Part shown: one piece after another, positions 1 through 6,134 of the stretch
How the letters are laid out: every line of letters begins with the position of its first letter
Position numbering within the stretch: position 1 is the first letter of the stretch
From: Bacteroidota bacterium
GTDB taxonomy: Bacteria; Bacteroidota; Bacteroidia; Bacteroidales; CG2-30-32-10
DNA: 6,695 nucleotides
Assembly (NCBI GenBank): GCA_013334735.1
Contig: JAAXXA010000169.1
Location: 1-6,695 of the forward strand
Direction: 5' to 3'
Position numbers and translations under genes: made by a program
Notes under the pieces: generated by a model
What the model was told of the DNA's origin: nothing
The model's input: only the letters and a program-made list of their open reading frames with translations
Databases searched by the model: none

Positions 1-56
1 ATATGTATTGGGTTGAAAGAACCGAAAAATAAACCGATTTTATTCTGTTTACTCAT
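1..56 (-). CDS. nadD: Nicotinate-nucleotide adenylyltransferase, N-terminal fragment (cut by window edge)
   Basis: Read on the minus strand from the ATG at 56-54, the 18 complete codons give MSKQNKIGLFFGSFNPIH, and the next two bases (AT) would allow I or M. The G-L-F-F-G-S-F-N-P-I-H stretch is the nucleotide-binding N-terminus of NadD, including the first His of the HxGH nucleotidyltransferase signature (NPIHIGH in the family). NadD transfers AMP from ATP to nicotinate mononucleotide in cytosolic NAD synthesis. The start is set by the short lead before the beta-strand, as usual for the family. No Shine-Dalgarno is present, only an A-rich leader. The gene is divergent from holB across a 313-bp spacer. 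Only about one tenth of the protein is visible, so catalytic integrity cannot be judged. The signature is specific, although related adenylyltransferases such as CoaD begin similarly; GLFFGSFNPIH fits NadD best. Confidence 0.85.
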   Translation of the reverse strand, partial: MSKQNKIGLFFGSFNPIH

Positions 57-123
57 TTTTGTTTTAATTAATTTTATTTCTCTTTATTAATATTTTATGA
101 GAATCAAGGCTAAACAAAATTTT

Positions 124-232
124 GCCACAAAGTCATTATTCGTTTATGGCGAACACTAAGTTACTCTAAGTTGTTATTGTTGTATATTTTAATTTTTCTT
201 ATTGAAGCTTTGTGCTTTTGAGCTTTAGTGGC
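124..232. repeat. Degenerate imperfect inverted repeat (about 110 bp)
   Basis: The outer ends are GCCACAAAG (124-132) and CTTTAGTGGC (223-232). These are inverted copies of each other apart from one extra or changed base. Further in, TTACTCTAAG (161-170) and CTTATTGAAG (198-207) are also roughly inverted copies (7 of 10 positions). The centre is T-rich. The arms between these anchor points match poorly, so this looks like an old, decayed fold-back or MITE-like element rather than a working hairpin. No transposase or target duplication is visible. It could be chance in an AT-rich region, although the GCCAC/GTGGC ends make that less likely. Confidence 0.35.
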
Positions 233-337
233 TATATCAACACTTGTTTCGCTTTTTTAATCGAATTCCCCAATTTTTTATGTCCAAAGATACATTTTTA
301 AACAAATCAATATTTTAAAATTAAATTGTTTTTTTAG

Positions 338-345
338 TACTTTTG
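338..345 (+). promoter_or_regulatory. Candidate -7 promoter element for holB
   Basis: TACTTTTG matches the Bacteroidota primary sigma factor -7 consensus TAnnTTTG. It ends 24 bases before the holB ATG, which would give a short 5' leader. No TTTG -33 box is seen at the usual distance (roughly 17-23 bases upstream), so this is a half-match. In AT-rich DNA the element also occurs by chance. Confidence 0.3.
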
Positions 346-369
346 ATTTTTACAAAATTATAATTAAGA

Positions 370-1494
370 ATGCTTTTTCGTGATATAATAGGACAGGAGG
401 AAATCAAAAAACGTTTGATTCGTTCTGTCAAAGAAAACAGAATAAGCCATGCACAGCTTTTTCTTGGACCCGAAGGTTCCGGTAAACTTGCCCTTGCGCT
501 TGCATACTCGCAATATATATGTTGCGAAAACAAGAAAGAAGATGATTCGTGTGGTGTATGCCGGTCATGTGTTAAATTCGAAAAACTTATTCATCCCGAT
601 TTACACTTTCTCTATCCGTTTTCTGCTACAAAAGAATTTCCGGTAAGCACATCACTTATTGCAGATTGGAGAAAAGTAGTATTAAAAAATAACGCTTATA
701 TTAATTTGAGGGATTGGTATCAGGCAATTGGAATGGACCAAAAACAAGGTATAATTAATGCAAACGACTGCAATGAAGTAATTAAAACACTTGGTTTAAA
801 ATCCTATGAATCGGAATATAAAATAATGATTATATGGATGATCGAAAAGTTATTTCATTCAGCAGCCCCAAAACTGCTTAAAATACTGGAAGAACCTCCC
901 GACAAAACCCTTTTTATTCTAATTTGTGAAAATAACGAACAGGTAATCAGCACTATTCTTTCCAGAACTCAAATTATTAAATTGCCCGGAATTCAGGATA
1001 AAGAACTTATGAATGCTCTTACTCAAAAGCATGAAATTTCACCAAAAAGAGCAAATGAAATTGTACGTATGGCCGAAGGAAACTATAAAGAAGCCTTGAT
1101 GCTTGCATCAAATTCTTTTGACGATTCCAATTTTATTTTGCTGAGAGATTGGATGCGTAAGTGTTACGTTAATGCTGTAAGCGATATAATCGAATGGGTT
1201 GAAAAATTTTCAAAAACAGGGAGAGAAAATCATAAAAGTTTTTTATTGAATGCTATTAGAATATTCAGAGAAAGTTTGCTAACCGGAATGGGTATTACAG
1301 ATCTGATCAAATCGGAAGGAGAAGAGTTAAAATTTGTTTCCGATTTTTCGCCTTTTATTAATAAAAATAATATCAGTATGATTAACAAGGAATTTAATGA
1401 TGCTATATTCCATATTGAAAGAAATGCCAACCCCAAAATATTGTTTTTAGACCTCTCTTTAAAAATGACAGAATTGATAAAAATAAAGAGGTAA
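370..1494 (+). CDS. holB: DNA polymerase III subunit delta' (clamp loader)
   Basis: This is the delta' subunit of the clamp-loader complex, which helps open the beta clamp and load it onto primed DNA at the replication fork. The N-terminus MLFRDIIGQE with RISHAQLFLGPEGSGK is the AAA+ opening. A Walker A-like loop (GPEGSGKL) lies at 33-40. Four cysteines, C52, C61, C64 and C67, have the CxxxxxxxxCxxCxxC spacing of the delta' zinc module. The Walker B-like strand (KIMIIWM) is at 151-157, KILEEPP at 171-177, and ILSRTQ at 197-201 is the sensor 1 (SRC) region, here SRT. The remainder is the less conserved helical collar domain. The length of 374 aa is normal for Bacteroidota. The start fits the family N-terminus exactly, and the leader is A/T-rich without a Shine-Dalgarno. 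It is the first gene of a co-oriented set, with ricT next. holB-ricT adjacency is also found in Bacillus. Confidence 0.93.
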   Translation: MLFRDIIGQEEIKKRLIRSVKENRISHAQLFLGPEGSGKLALALAYSQYICCENKKEDDSCGVCRSCVKFEKLIHPDLHFLYPFSATKEFPVSTSLIADWRKVVLKNNAYINLRDWYQAIGMDQKQGIINANDCNEVIKTLGLKSYESEYKIMIIWMIEKLFHSAAPKLLKILEEPPDKTLFILICENNEQVISTILSRTQIIKLPGIQDKELMNALTQKHEISPKRANEIVRMAEGNYKEALMLASNSFDDSNFILLRDWMRKCYVNAVSDIIEWVEKFSKTGRENHKSFLLNAIRIFRESLLTGMGITDLIKSEGEELKFVSDFSPFINKNNISMINKEFNDAIFHIERNANPKILFLDLSLKMTELIKIKR

Positions 1495-1616
1495 TACCGA
1501 TAGCACATTCAATATGGTCCAATTCCATTGTCCTATTTTTATGTAGCATCGGCATTAGCCATAAATTAGCTATTAGACAAAATTATACATACAAATGGTA
1601 TATCTGCAAAAATTAT

Positions 1617-1624
1617 TAACTTTG
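1617..1624 (+). promoter_or_regulatory. Possible -7 promoter element upstream of ricT
   Basis: TAACTTTG matches TAnnTTTG. It would permit ricT to be transcribed independently of holB, with a 5' leader of roughly 185 bases carrying the heptamer hairpin. No TTTG -33 partner is seen at the right spacing, so the support is one consensus match only. Confidence 0.2.
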
Positions 1625-1704
1625 TTGCCTATTTGACATTTGCGATGTTTTGCGCTTTTATACATTATACTAAAAATCGGAAAATTTTGTACATTTTTCA
1701 AACA

Positions 1705-1777
1705 GGTAATCGGTAATCGGTAGCTGGTAATCGGTAGTCTATTTACTGATTACCGATTACTTATTTTACCGATAACC
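1705..1777. repeat. Heptamer tandem repeat (GGTAATC) with inverted copies
   Basis: Five consecutive 7-mers run from 1705 to 1739: GGTAATC, GGTAATC, GGTAGCT, GGTAATC, GGTAGTC. After an 8-base loop the reverse complement follows as GATTACC (1748-1754) and GATTACT (1755-1761), and then GATAACC at 1771-1777. The unit length is exactly 7 throughout the direct block, with substitutions only in the last four positions. Confidence 0.9.
1727..1760 (+). terminator. 13-bp hairpin formed by the heptamer repeat, possible terminator
   Basis: GTAATCGGTAGTC (1727-1739) pairs with GATTACCGATTAC (1748-1760) over 13 positions with one G-T wobble, around the loop TATTTACT. TTATTTT follows at 1761-1767. The form resembles an intrinsic terminator, but it lies over 230 bases past the holB stop and only about 50 bases before ricT, the stem is AT-rich and the T-run is interrupted. 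It may simply be a by-product of the repeat or a leader structure for ricT. Confidence 0.35.
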
Positions 1778-1813
1778 AAAATTTGAAATGTCGGATATAT
1801 AAAAACCTTATTT

Positions 1814-2926
1814 ATGAAAAGTAGCGAATATTTATCAAGAGGATGCGTCAATCTTCCTAAACTTTCATACAAAAAAGAAAAAATATTTAAGCATGGCTGT
1901 AATAAATTAGATGTTTACGACTGGCTAAAAGATATCCCATCTCCTGAATATTTTAAAACTTTTAATTTTGTTGAAGTCAGATTTAAGAACAGTAGAAAAG
2001 ATTTTTTTAAACTAAGCCCTTATATTGATTTGGAAATAGGGGATATTGTTGCTGTAGCAGCATCTCCGGGGCATGACATAGGTGTTGTTTCTCTTACCGG
2101 AAATCTGGTTTGGTATCAGATGCGAAAGAAAAAAGTGGATCCCGATTCCGAAGATATAAAAAAAGTATATCGCAAAGCAAAACAAACAGACATCGAAAAA
2201 TGGAGCTCTGCTATTGAACAGGAGCAGATTACGATGTATAAAGCCAGAAAAATTGCAGTAGAACTAAAACTTGGAATGAAAATAAGCGATGTTGAATTTC
2301 AGGGCGACAAAACCAAGGCAATTTTTTATTATACAGCCGATGAGCGCGTCGATTTCAGGGAACTTATAAAAAGAATGGCTGAAGAGTTTATGATACGTAT
2401 CGAAATGAGGCAGATAGGTGTGCGTCAGGAATCAAGCCGTTTAGGAGGAATCGGTTCCTGTGGAAGGGAATTGTGTTGTTCTACATGGCTAACACAGTTT
2501 AATTCTGTTTCTACCGGTTCGGCCAGAATACAACAATTATCACTTAACCCTCAAAAACTTGCAGGGCAATGCAGTAAATTAAAATGTTGTATAAATTACG
2601 AATATGATTCTTACGTTGATGCTATTAAAGATTTTCCAAATAGCGATGTGATTCTTAAAACAAAAATGGGTGATGCACGACATCAGAAAACCGATATTTT
2701 CAGAGGAATAATGTGGTATTCTTACGTATCTGAATCCGATATTTTCATACCTGTTTCTGTTGAAAAAGTTAAAGATGTTATTGAGAAAAATAAAAAAGAT
2801 ATTATACCCGATCAGCTTGAAGAACTCAAACTACACGAAGAAGAAAATAAAATTGATTTTGAAAATGTTGTCGGACAGGACGATATTACTCGTTTTGACA
2901 ATAGAAAAGATAAAAAAAAGAATTGA
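1814..2926 (+). CDS. ricT: PSP1-domain protein, RicT/YaaT family
   Basis: The core signature is GGIGSCGRELCC at 211-222 followed by KLAGQCSKLKCC at 248-259, the diagnostic cysteine-rich PSP1 C-terminal domain. Six cysteines (216, 221, 222, 253, 258, 259) are present. In Bacillus, RicT works with RicA and RicF in a complex carrying 4Fe-4S clusters that affects mRNA maturation and developmental phosphorelay. Bacteroidota are not known to use those partners, so the role here is open. The N-terminal half contains GCNKLDVYDWL (28-38) and the strongly conserved ASPGHDIGVVSLTG (83-96). The C-terminus from about 305 is a charged, probably disordered Lys/Glu/Asp tail ending in KDKKKN. Residues 1-27 precede the conserved GCNKLDVYDWL block, and the start is the only in-frame ATG compatible with it. 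No Shine-Dalgarno is seen. It follows holB and precedes gldH, an order usual for the phylum. Confidence 0.9.
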   Translation: MKSSEYLSRGCVNLPKLSYKKEKIFKHGCNKLDVYDWLKDIPSPEYFKTFNFVEVRFKNSRKDFFKLSPYIDLEIGDIVAVAASPGHDIGVVSLTGNLVWYQMRKKKVDPDSEDIKKVYRKAKQTDIEKWSSAIEQEQITMYKARKIAVELKLGMKISDVEFQGDKTKAIFYYTADERVDFRELIKRMAEEFMIRIEMRQIGVRQESSRLGGIGSCGRELCCSTWLTQFNSVSTGSARIQQLSLNPQKLAGQCSKLKCCINYEYDSYVDAIKDFPNSDVILKTKMGDARHQKTDIFRGIMWYSYVSESDIFIPVSVEKVKDVIEKNKKDIIPDQLEELKLHEEENKIDFENVVGQDDITRFDNRKDKKKN

Positions 2927-2927
2927 A

Positions 2928-2975
2928 ACTTTAGGCACTTTAAGTACTCCTCCGCCGCGGCGGACTTTAGGCACT
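2928..2975. repeat. Nonamer repeat (ACTTTAGGC) interrupted by a GC-rich palindrome
   Basis: Two bases after the ricT stop come ACTTTAGGC (2928-2936) and ACTTTAAGT (2937-2945). An 18-base block follows (2946-2963), then ACTTTAGGC again (2964-2972) and ACT. The blocks are multiples of 9 bases, so the intervening segment equals two repeat units in length. It contains TCCGCCGCGGCGGA (2951-2964), a perfect 14-bp palindrome whose inner 12 bases are all G or C, in sharp contrast to the AT-rich surroundings. The array fills most of the 63-bp ricT-gldH spacer. Confidence 0.85.
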
Positions 2976-2989
2976 AATTATACAAATAC

Positions 2990-3472
2990 ATGAACAATAT
3001 TAAAAGTTTTATAATTCTCTTGTTAGCTGGTTTTATTACTGTTTCGATAGTTTCCTGCGACCAAAATCGTGTTTATGATAAATTCAAAGACATTAAGGGT
3101 GGTATCTGGAATAAATCGGAAATAATGAAATTTGAAGTACAAATAGATGATACTGTTTCATATCACAATTTTTTTATTAATGTTAGAAATAGTGGAAATT
3201 ATAAGTATTGTAATTTATATATTTTCTTGAATACAATCCGTCCCGACAGAAAGGTTTCGCGCGATACAATTGATTGTTTACTTGCAAACGATATGGGCAA
3301 GTGGCTTGGTAAGGGACTTGGCGATCGCAAAGATTGCAGATTCCTGCTAAAAAGAGGTTTGCGTTTTCACCAAAAAGGTATTTATTCATTTGAACTTGAA
3401 CAAGCCATGCGTGTTGATAATCTGGAAGGAATTGAGAGCGTGGGAGTAAGGATAGAAAAAATAATTAAATAA
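2990..3472 (+). CDS. gldH: Gliding-motility lipoprotein GldH
   Basis: This small lipoprotein of 160 aa matches the usual GldH length. Residues 1-22 form a lipoprotein signal peptide: Lys5, then a hydrophobic stretch at about 7-21, then the lipobox I-V-S-C with lipidation at Cys23. The mature part begins DQNRVYDKFKDI and contains W-N-K-S, the F-x-V-x-I-D-D strand and a central NVRNSGNYKYCNLYIFL segment, followed by a conserved W-L-G-K-G-L-G-D stretch at about 105-112, all as in GldH. In Flavobacterium johnsoniae GldH is needed for gliding, whereas non-gliding Bacteroidales also carry it, so its presence does not prove motility. No acidic surface-export signal (K/Q followed by several D/E) follows the cysteine, so location on the periplasmic face of the envelope is a reasonable inference. 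It lies 63 bp after ricT and 159 bp before the PBP gene, in the usual order. Confidence 0.88.
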   Translation: MNNIKSFIILLLAGFITVSIVSCDQNRVYDKFKDIKGGIWNKSEIMKFEVQIDDTVSYHNFFINVRNSGNYKYCNLYIFLNTIRPDRKVSRDTIDCLLANDMGKWLGKGLGDRKDCRFLLKRGLRFHQKGIYSFELEQAMRVDNLEGIESVGVRIEKIIK

Positions 3473-3474
3473 TT

Positions 3475-3558
3475 TTATCAATTACGAATTATCAATTACG
3501 AATTATCAATTACGAATTATCAATTACGAATTATCAATTACGAATTATCAATTACGAA
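3475..3558. repeat. Perfect 14-bp tandem repeat, six copies
   Basis: TTATCAATTACGAA is repeated six times without a single mismatch from 3475 to 3558, starting two bases after the gldH stop. Each 14-mer is itself two related 7-mers, TTATCAA and TTACGAA. Perfect identity over six copies indicates recent expansion, so copy number is likely to vary between strains. The unit is stop-free in every plus-strand frame because 14 is not a multiple of 3 and no TAA, TAG or TGA occurs in it, but no start codon lies inside. Confidence 0.97.
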
Positions 3559-3620
3559 TTACGAATTATCAATTATCAATTACGAATTACCAATAACCAA
3601 TAACCATTAACGAATAACCA
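3559..3620. repeat. Degenerate heptamer tail of the tandem array
   Basis: After the perfect block the 7-bp register continues with shuffled and mutated units: TTACGAA, TTATCAA, TTATCAATTACGAA, TTACCAA, TAACCAA, TAACCATTAACGAA, TAACC. The drift towards TTACC/TAACC units links it to the GGTAATC array at 1705-1777, whose inverted units read GATTACC and GATAACC. The array stops about 12 bases before the PBP start, so it makes up nearly the whole spacer and leaves no room for a conventional promoter close to that gene. Confidence 0.85.
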
Positions 3621-3631
3621 TTTATTTTTAT

Positions 3632-5905
3632 ATGAGTACCGAAACAAAAAAAGGAAGCAATAATAATTTCAGCAAATACATCCACGATTTTTGGATTATT
3701 TATGCTTGTTCCTGTGTATTAGTTTTTTTTATATTTGTTTTTATTTCTATTGGCTGGTTTGGGTTTATGCCCACTTTCGAAGAACTTGAAAATCCCAAAA
3801 GTAATCTTGCTTCCGAGGTTTACTCTGCCGATCTTGTAGTTTTAGGTAAATACTATATCGAAAACCGCTCAATAAGTCATTATAGTGAACTTTCTCCTCA
3901 TATTGTGAATGCTCTTATTGCTACTGAAGATGCACGTTTTGAAGAACATTCAGGAATAGATATGCGCAGTTTATTCAGAGTATTATTTAAAAATGTAATT
4001 GGCGGAAATCGTGGTGCAGGTGGAGGCAGCACTATTACTCAGCAATTGGCTAAAAATCTTTTCCCCAGACAGGAACATCCCGGTTTCTTTTCTATTTTCT
4101 TCAGAAAAATTAAAGAATGGATTATAGCAATTAAGCTGGAAAGAAATTACACTAAAGAAGAAATATTAGCAATGTACCTGAACACCGTGGATTTTGGAAG
4201 CCAGTCGTTCGGTATTAAATCTGCCACAAAAACTTATTTTAATAAAACACCAGCTCAACTTACAATTGAAGAAGCTGCCCTTCTGGTTGGAATGTTACAG
4301 GCTCCGACAAGATACAACCCTGTGCGTAATCCTGCTCGTGCCACCGCGCGCAGAGAAGTTGTTTTAAATCAAATGAAAAAATATAACTATATTAATGAAA
4401 AACAATATGATTCTCTGAAAGAAATAAAGATAGATATGTCTAAATACATACTTCAGGATCAAAATACAGGTCGCGCAACCTATTTAAGGGAATATTTAAG
4501 AACTTATCTTTCGGAATGGTGCGCCAAACATAAAAAGCCTGATGGTACTCAATACAATATTTATAAAGATGGTTTAAAAATTTATACTACGATAAATTCT
4601 AAAATGCAAAAATATGCCGAAGATGCAATGTTTGAGTATTTGGGAAAAGAACTGCAACCACAATTTTTTCAGCATTGGAAAGGTGTAAAGAGAGCTCCTT
4701 TTGATTGGACAATGACAGATGAGGATATCAAAAAACTAATGAATCAATCCATGAAACGTTCCGAGAGATACGCTAATTTGAAAGCTCAGGGATATTCAGA
4801 TGTTTTGATTAAAAAAAGTTTTGAAATACCTACTCACATGACAGTTTTTTCATACAAAGGCTCTCATGATACTATTATGACCCCAATGGACTCAATCAAA
4901 TATTATAAATATTTTTTACAACCCGGTCTTATGTCGGTTGAGCCTCAAACAGGCTATGTGAGAGCTTATGTAGGAGGTATTGATTACCGTTATTTTAAAT
5001 ATGATCATGTTAGTATGGGTAGAAGGCAGGTTGGTTCTACTTTTAAACCATTTCTTTATACGCTTGCCATGCAGGAAGGCGAATTTTCACCTTGCTCAAA
5101 AGTGCCTAATGTTCCTGTTTCATTTGATATGCCTGATGGTACCAAATGGACACCAAGAAACTCATCTGACGATAGAGAAGGCGAAATGGTTACTCTTAAA
5201 TGGGCTTTGGCAAATTCTGTAAACTATATTTCAGCTTATCTTATGAAGAGGTATTCACCTTTAGCCGTTGTTAAAATAGCTCAAAAAATGGGCATTAAAA
5301 GCCCAATAACACCCGTATATTCGATATGTTTGGGAACTCCCGATTTAAGCGTATATGAAATGACAGGCGCTTTCAGCACATTCGCGAATAAAGGCGTTCA
5401 TATTGAACCGATTTTTATTACAAGAATTGAGGATAAAAATGGAAATATACTAGAATCTTTTACGCCTAAAACTCAGGAAGCTGTTAGTGAAGAAACAGCA
5501 TATCTGATGACTTTGCTTATGAAAGGAGTTGTGGAAAGCGGTACGGGCGCACGACTTCGTTCTACATACAAACTTACAAACCCTATTGCAGGTAAAACCG
5601 GTACTACACAAAATAACAGCGACGGTTGGTTTATGGGAGTTACACCGTATCTGGTAACAGGTGTATGGGTGGGGAATGAAGACCGTAGTGTCCATTTTAG
5701 AACTATTACTTACGGGCAGGGCGCGCACATGGCTTTACCGATATGGGCTAAATATATGTTGAAAGTTTATGCCGACAAATCGTTGGGTATCAAAAAAGAT
5801 GATTTTGAACCGCCTGCAAAGGAACTTTCAGTAGAAATAAATTGCGATAAATACGAAAGTAAACGAAAAAAAGATACTAAAGATCCGTTTAAAGATGGGT
5901 TGTAA
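3632..5905 (+). CDS. mrcA: Bifunctional penicillin-binding protein 1A-type (transglycosylase/transpeptidase)
   Basis: This class A PBP polymerises lipid II into glycan strands and cross-links them in the periplasm. A cytoplasmic N-terminus and one membrane segment (about 20-44) are followed by the GT51 glycosyltransferase domain. ATEDARFEEHSG at 97-108 carries the catalytic Glu99. GGGSTITQQLAKNLF is at 130-144, RKIKEWIIAIKLE at 158-170, and MYLNTVDFG at 181-189. After a linker region of about 320-430 comes the penicillin-binding domain: active-site Ser469 in STFK (469-472), SVN at 529-531 and KTGTT at 655-659. All catalytic motifs of both domains are intact. The length of 757 aa is typical. 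The short Lys-rich C-terminus has no extra domain. The start gives a short cytoplasmic tail before the membrane segment; the leader is T/A-rich with no Shine-Dalgarno. It is the last gene of the conserved cluster. The symbol is by family; pbpA or pbp1A is also used. Confidence 0.93.
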   Translation: MSTETKKGSNNNFSKYIHDFWIIYACSCVLVFFIFVFISIGWFGFMPTFEELENPKSNLASEVYSADLVVLGKYYIENRSISHYSELSPHIVNALIATEDARFEEHSGIDMRSLFRVLFKNVIGGNRGAGGGSTITQQLAKNLFPRQEHPGFFSIFFRKIKEWIIAIKLERNYTKEEILAMYLNTVDFGSQSFGIKSATKTYFNKTPAQLTIEEAALLVGMLQAPTRYNPVRNPARATARREVVLNQMKKYNYINEKQYDSLKEIKIDMSKYILQDQNTGRATYLREYLRTYLSEWCAKHKKPDGTQYNIYKDGLKIYTTINSKMQKYAEDAMFEYLGKELQPQFFQHWKGVKRAPFDWTMTDEDIKKLMNQSMKRSERYANLKAQGYSDVLIKKSFEIPTHMTVFSYKGSHDTIMTPMDSIKYYKYFLQPGLMSVEPQTGYVRAYVGGIDYRYFKYDHVSMGRRQVGSTFKPFLYTLAMQEGEFSPCSKVPNVPVSFDMPDGTKWTPRNSSDDREGEMVTLKWALANSVNYISAYLMKRYSPLAVVKIAQKMGIKSPITPVYSICLGTPDLSVYEMTGAFSTFANKGVHIEPIFITRIEDKNGNILESFTPKTQEAVSEETAYLMTLLMKGVVESGTGARLRSTYKLTNPIAGKTGTTQNNSDGWFMGVTPYLVTGVWVGNEDRSVHFRTITYGQGAHMALPIWAKYMLKVYADKSLGIKKDDFEPPAKELSVEINCDKYESKRKKDTKDPFKDGL

Positions 5906-5959
5906 TACCAATTGTTAATATAAAATAGTTCAAAAGATATTTAATATTTTACAATGGTA
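5906..5959. repeat. AT-rich imperfect inverted repeat directly after the PBP stop
   Basis: The arms 5906-5927 and 5938-5959 are inverted copies apart from small gaps. The left begins TACCAATTGT and the right, read in reverse complement, begins TACCATTGT; both continue with A/T runs containing AATAT and ending in AAATA. The loop is about 10 bases (5928-5937). It begins on the base after the TAA. Possible roles are an RNA 3'-end stem or a remnant of a mobile-element end. The low GC content would make a weak stem. Confidence 0.5.
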
Positions 5960-5961
5960 AT

Positions 5962-5985
5962 GCCGACATGTCGGGACAGGTCGGC
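5962..5985. repeat. GC-rich hairpin/palindrome GCCGAC...GTCGGC
   Basis: GCCGAC (5962-5967) pairs with GTCGGC (5980-5985). Inside this, TGT and ACA pair around CGGG after a single A-G mismatch, so almost all 24 bases fold into one hairpin. It also contains a perfect 12-bp palindrome, CCGACATGTCGG (5963-5974). It stands out in AT-rich DNA. It is not followed by a clean T-run, so it is a poor intrinsic terminator. It looks like a dispersed palindromic element near the junction between the housekeeping cluster and the transposon remnant. Confidence 0.7.
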
Positions 5986-6134
5986 GATGCAATAGTTGTT
6001 AAGAAATCTGTTTACATTTCAGATTGGACTAATTACATATCTCCTGACTTGTCCACCCTTAAAAAAAAATTCAATATTGAAAATCAACCAATTGTAAAAA
6101 ATAATATAGAAATTTGTCGCACTAAGGCAAATTT

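Larger units (their letters stand above)
57..369. other. Divergent intergenic spacer nadD/holB, no gene
   Basis: This is 313 bases of very AT-rich sequence between two divergent starts. I see no ORF with protein-like content on either strand and no RNA gene. It holds a degenerate inverted-repeat element at about 124-232 and a Bacteroidota-type promoter match before holB. On the minus strand, TATCTTTG (292 to 285) and TAATTTTG (360 to 353) also match TAnnTTTG and could serve nadD. They lie far upstream of its start and lack a spaced TTTG -33 box, so I give them little weight. Confidence 0.6.
1495..1813. other. Intergenic spacer holB-ricT, no gene
   Basis: This is a 319-base AT-rich gap with no convincing ORF. 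Just after the holB stop, CAATATGG (1510-1517) and CCATTG (1525-1530) can form a small bulged hairpin followed by TCCTATTTTT, a weak terminator candidate. TAACTTTG at 1617-1624 matches the TAnnTTTG -7 consensus but lies about 190 bases from ricT and has no clear -33 box. The heptamer repeat and hairpin occupy 1705-1777. The 8-mer TACCGATA occurs both at 1495-1502, directly after the holB stop, and at 1767-1774 at the end of the repeat. This may mark the limits of an inserted element or be coincidence. Confidence 0.6.

Noticed and set aside
3..32. Short plus-strand frame MYWVERTEK followed by a stop, as the tail of an upstream gene
   Set aside because: The opposite strand gives a clear NadD N-terminus over the same bases, so this is a shadow.
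1230..1508. Minus-strand 92-codon open frame inside holB, and similar antisense frames inside gldH and the PBP gene
   Set aside because: They lie wholly or mostly within strongly supported genes on the other strand and have no recognisable protein motifs.
2760..2993. Plus-strand 77-codon frame overlapping the ricT end and the spacer
   Set aside because: It is an out-of-frame shadow of the Lys-rich ricT tail; its end crosses the repeat and palindrome and it has no protein-like conservation signal.
3475..3558. TTATCAATT units read as DnaA boxes, hinting at a replication origin next to holB
   Set aside because: Only the first five to six bases match TTATCCACA, no dnaA, dnaN or other origin gene is present, and the resemblance follows from the AT-rich repeat unit.
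3475..3620. Possible CRISPR array
   Set aside because: The 14-bp units are directly joined with no spacers and are far shorter than CRISPR repeats; no cas genes are in view.
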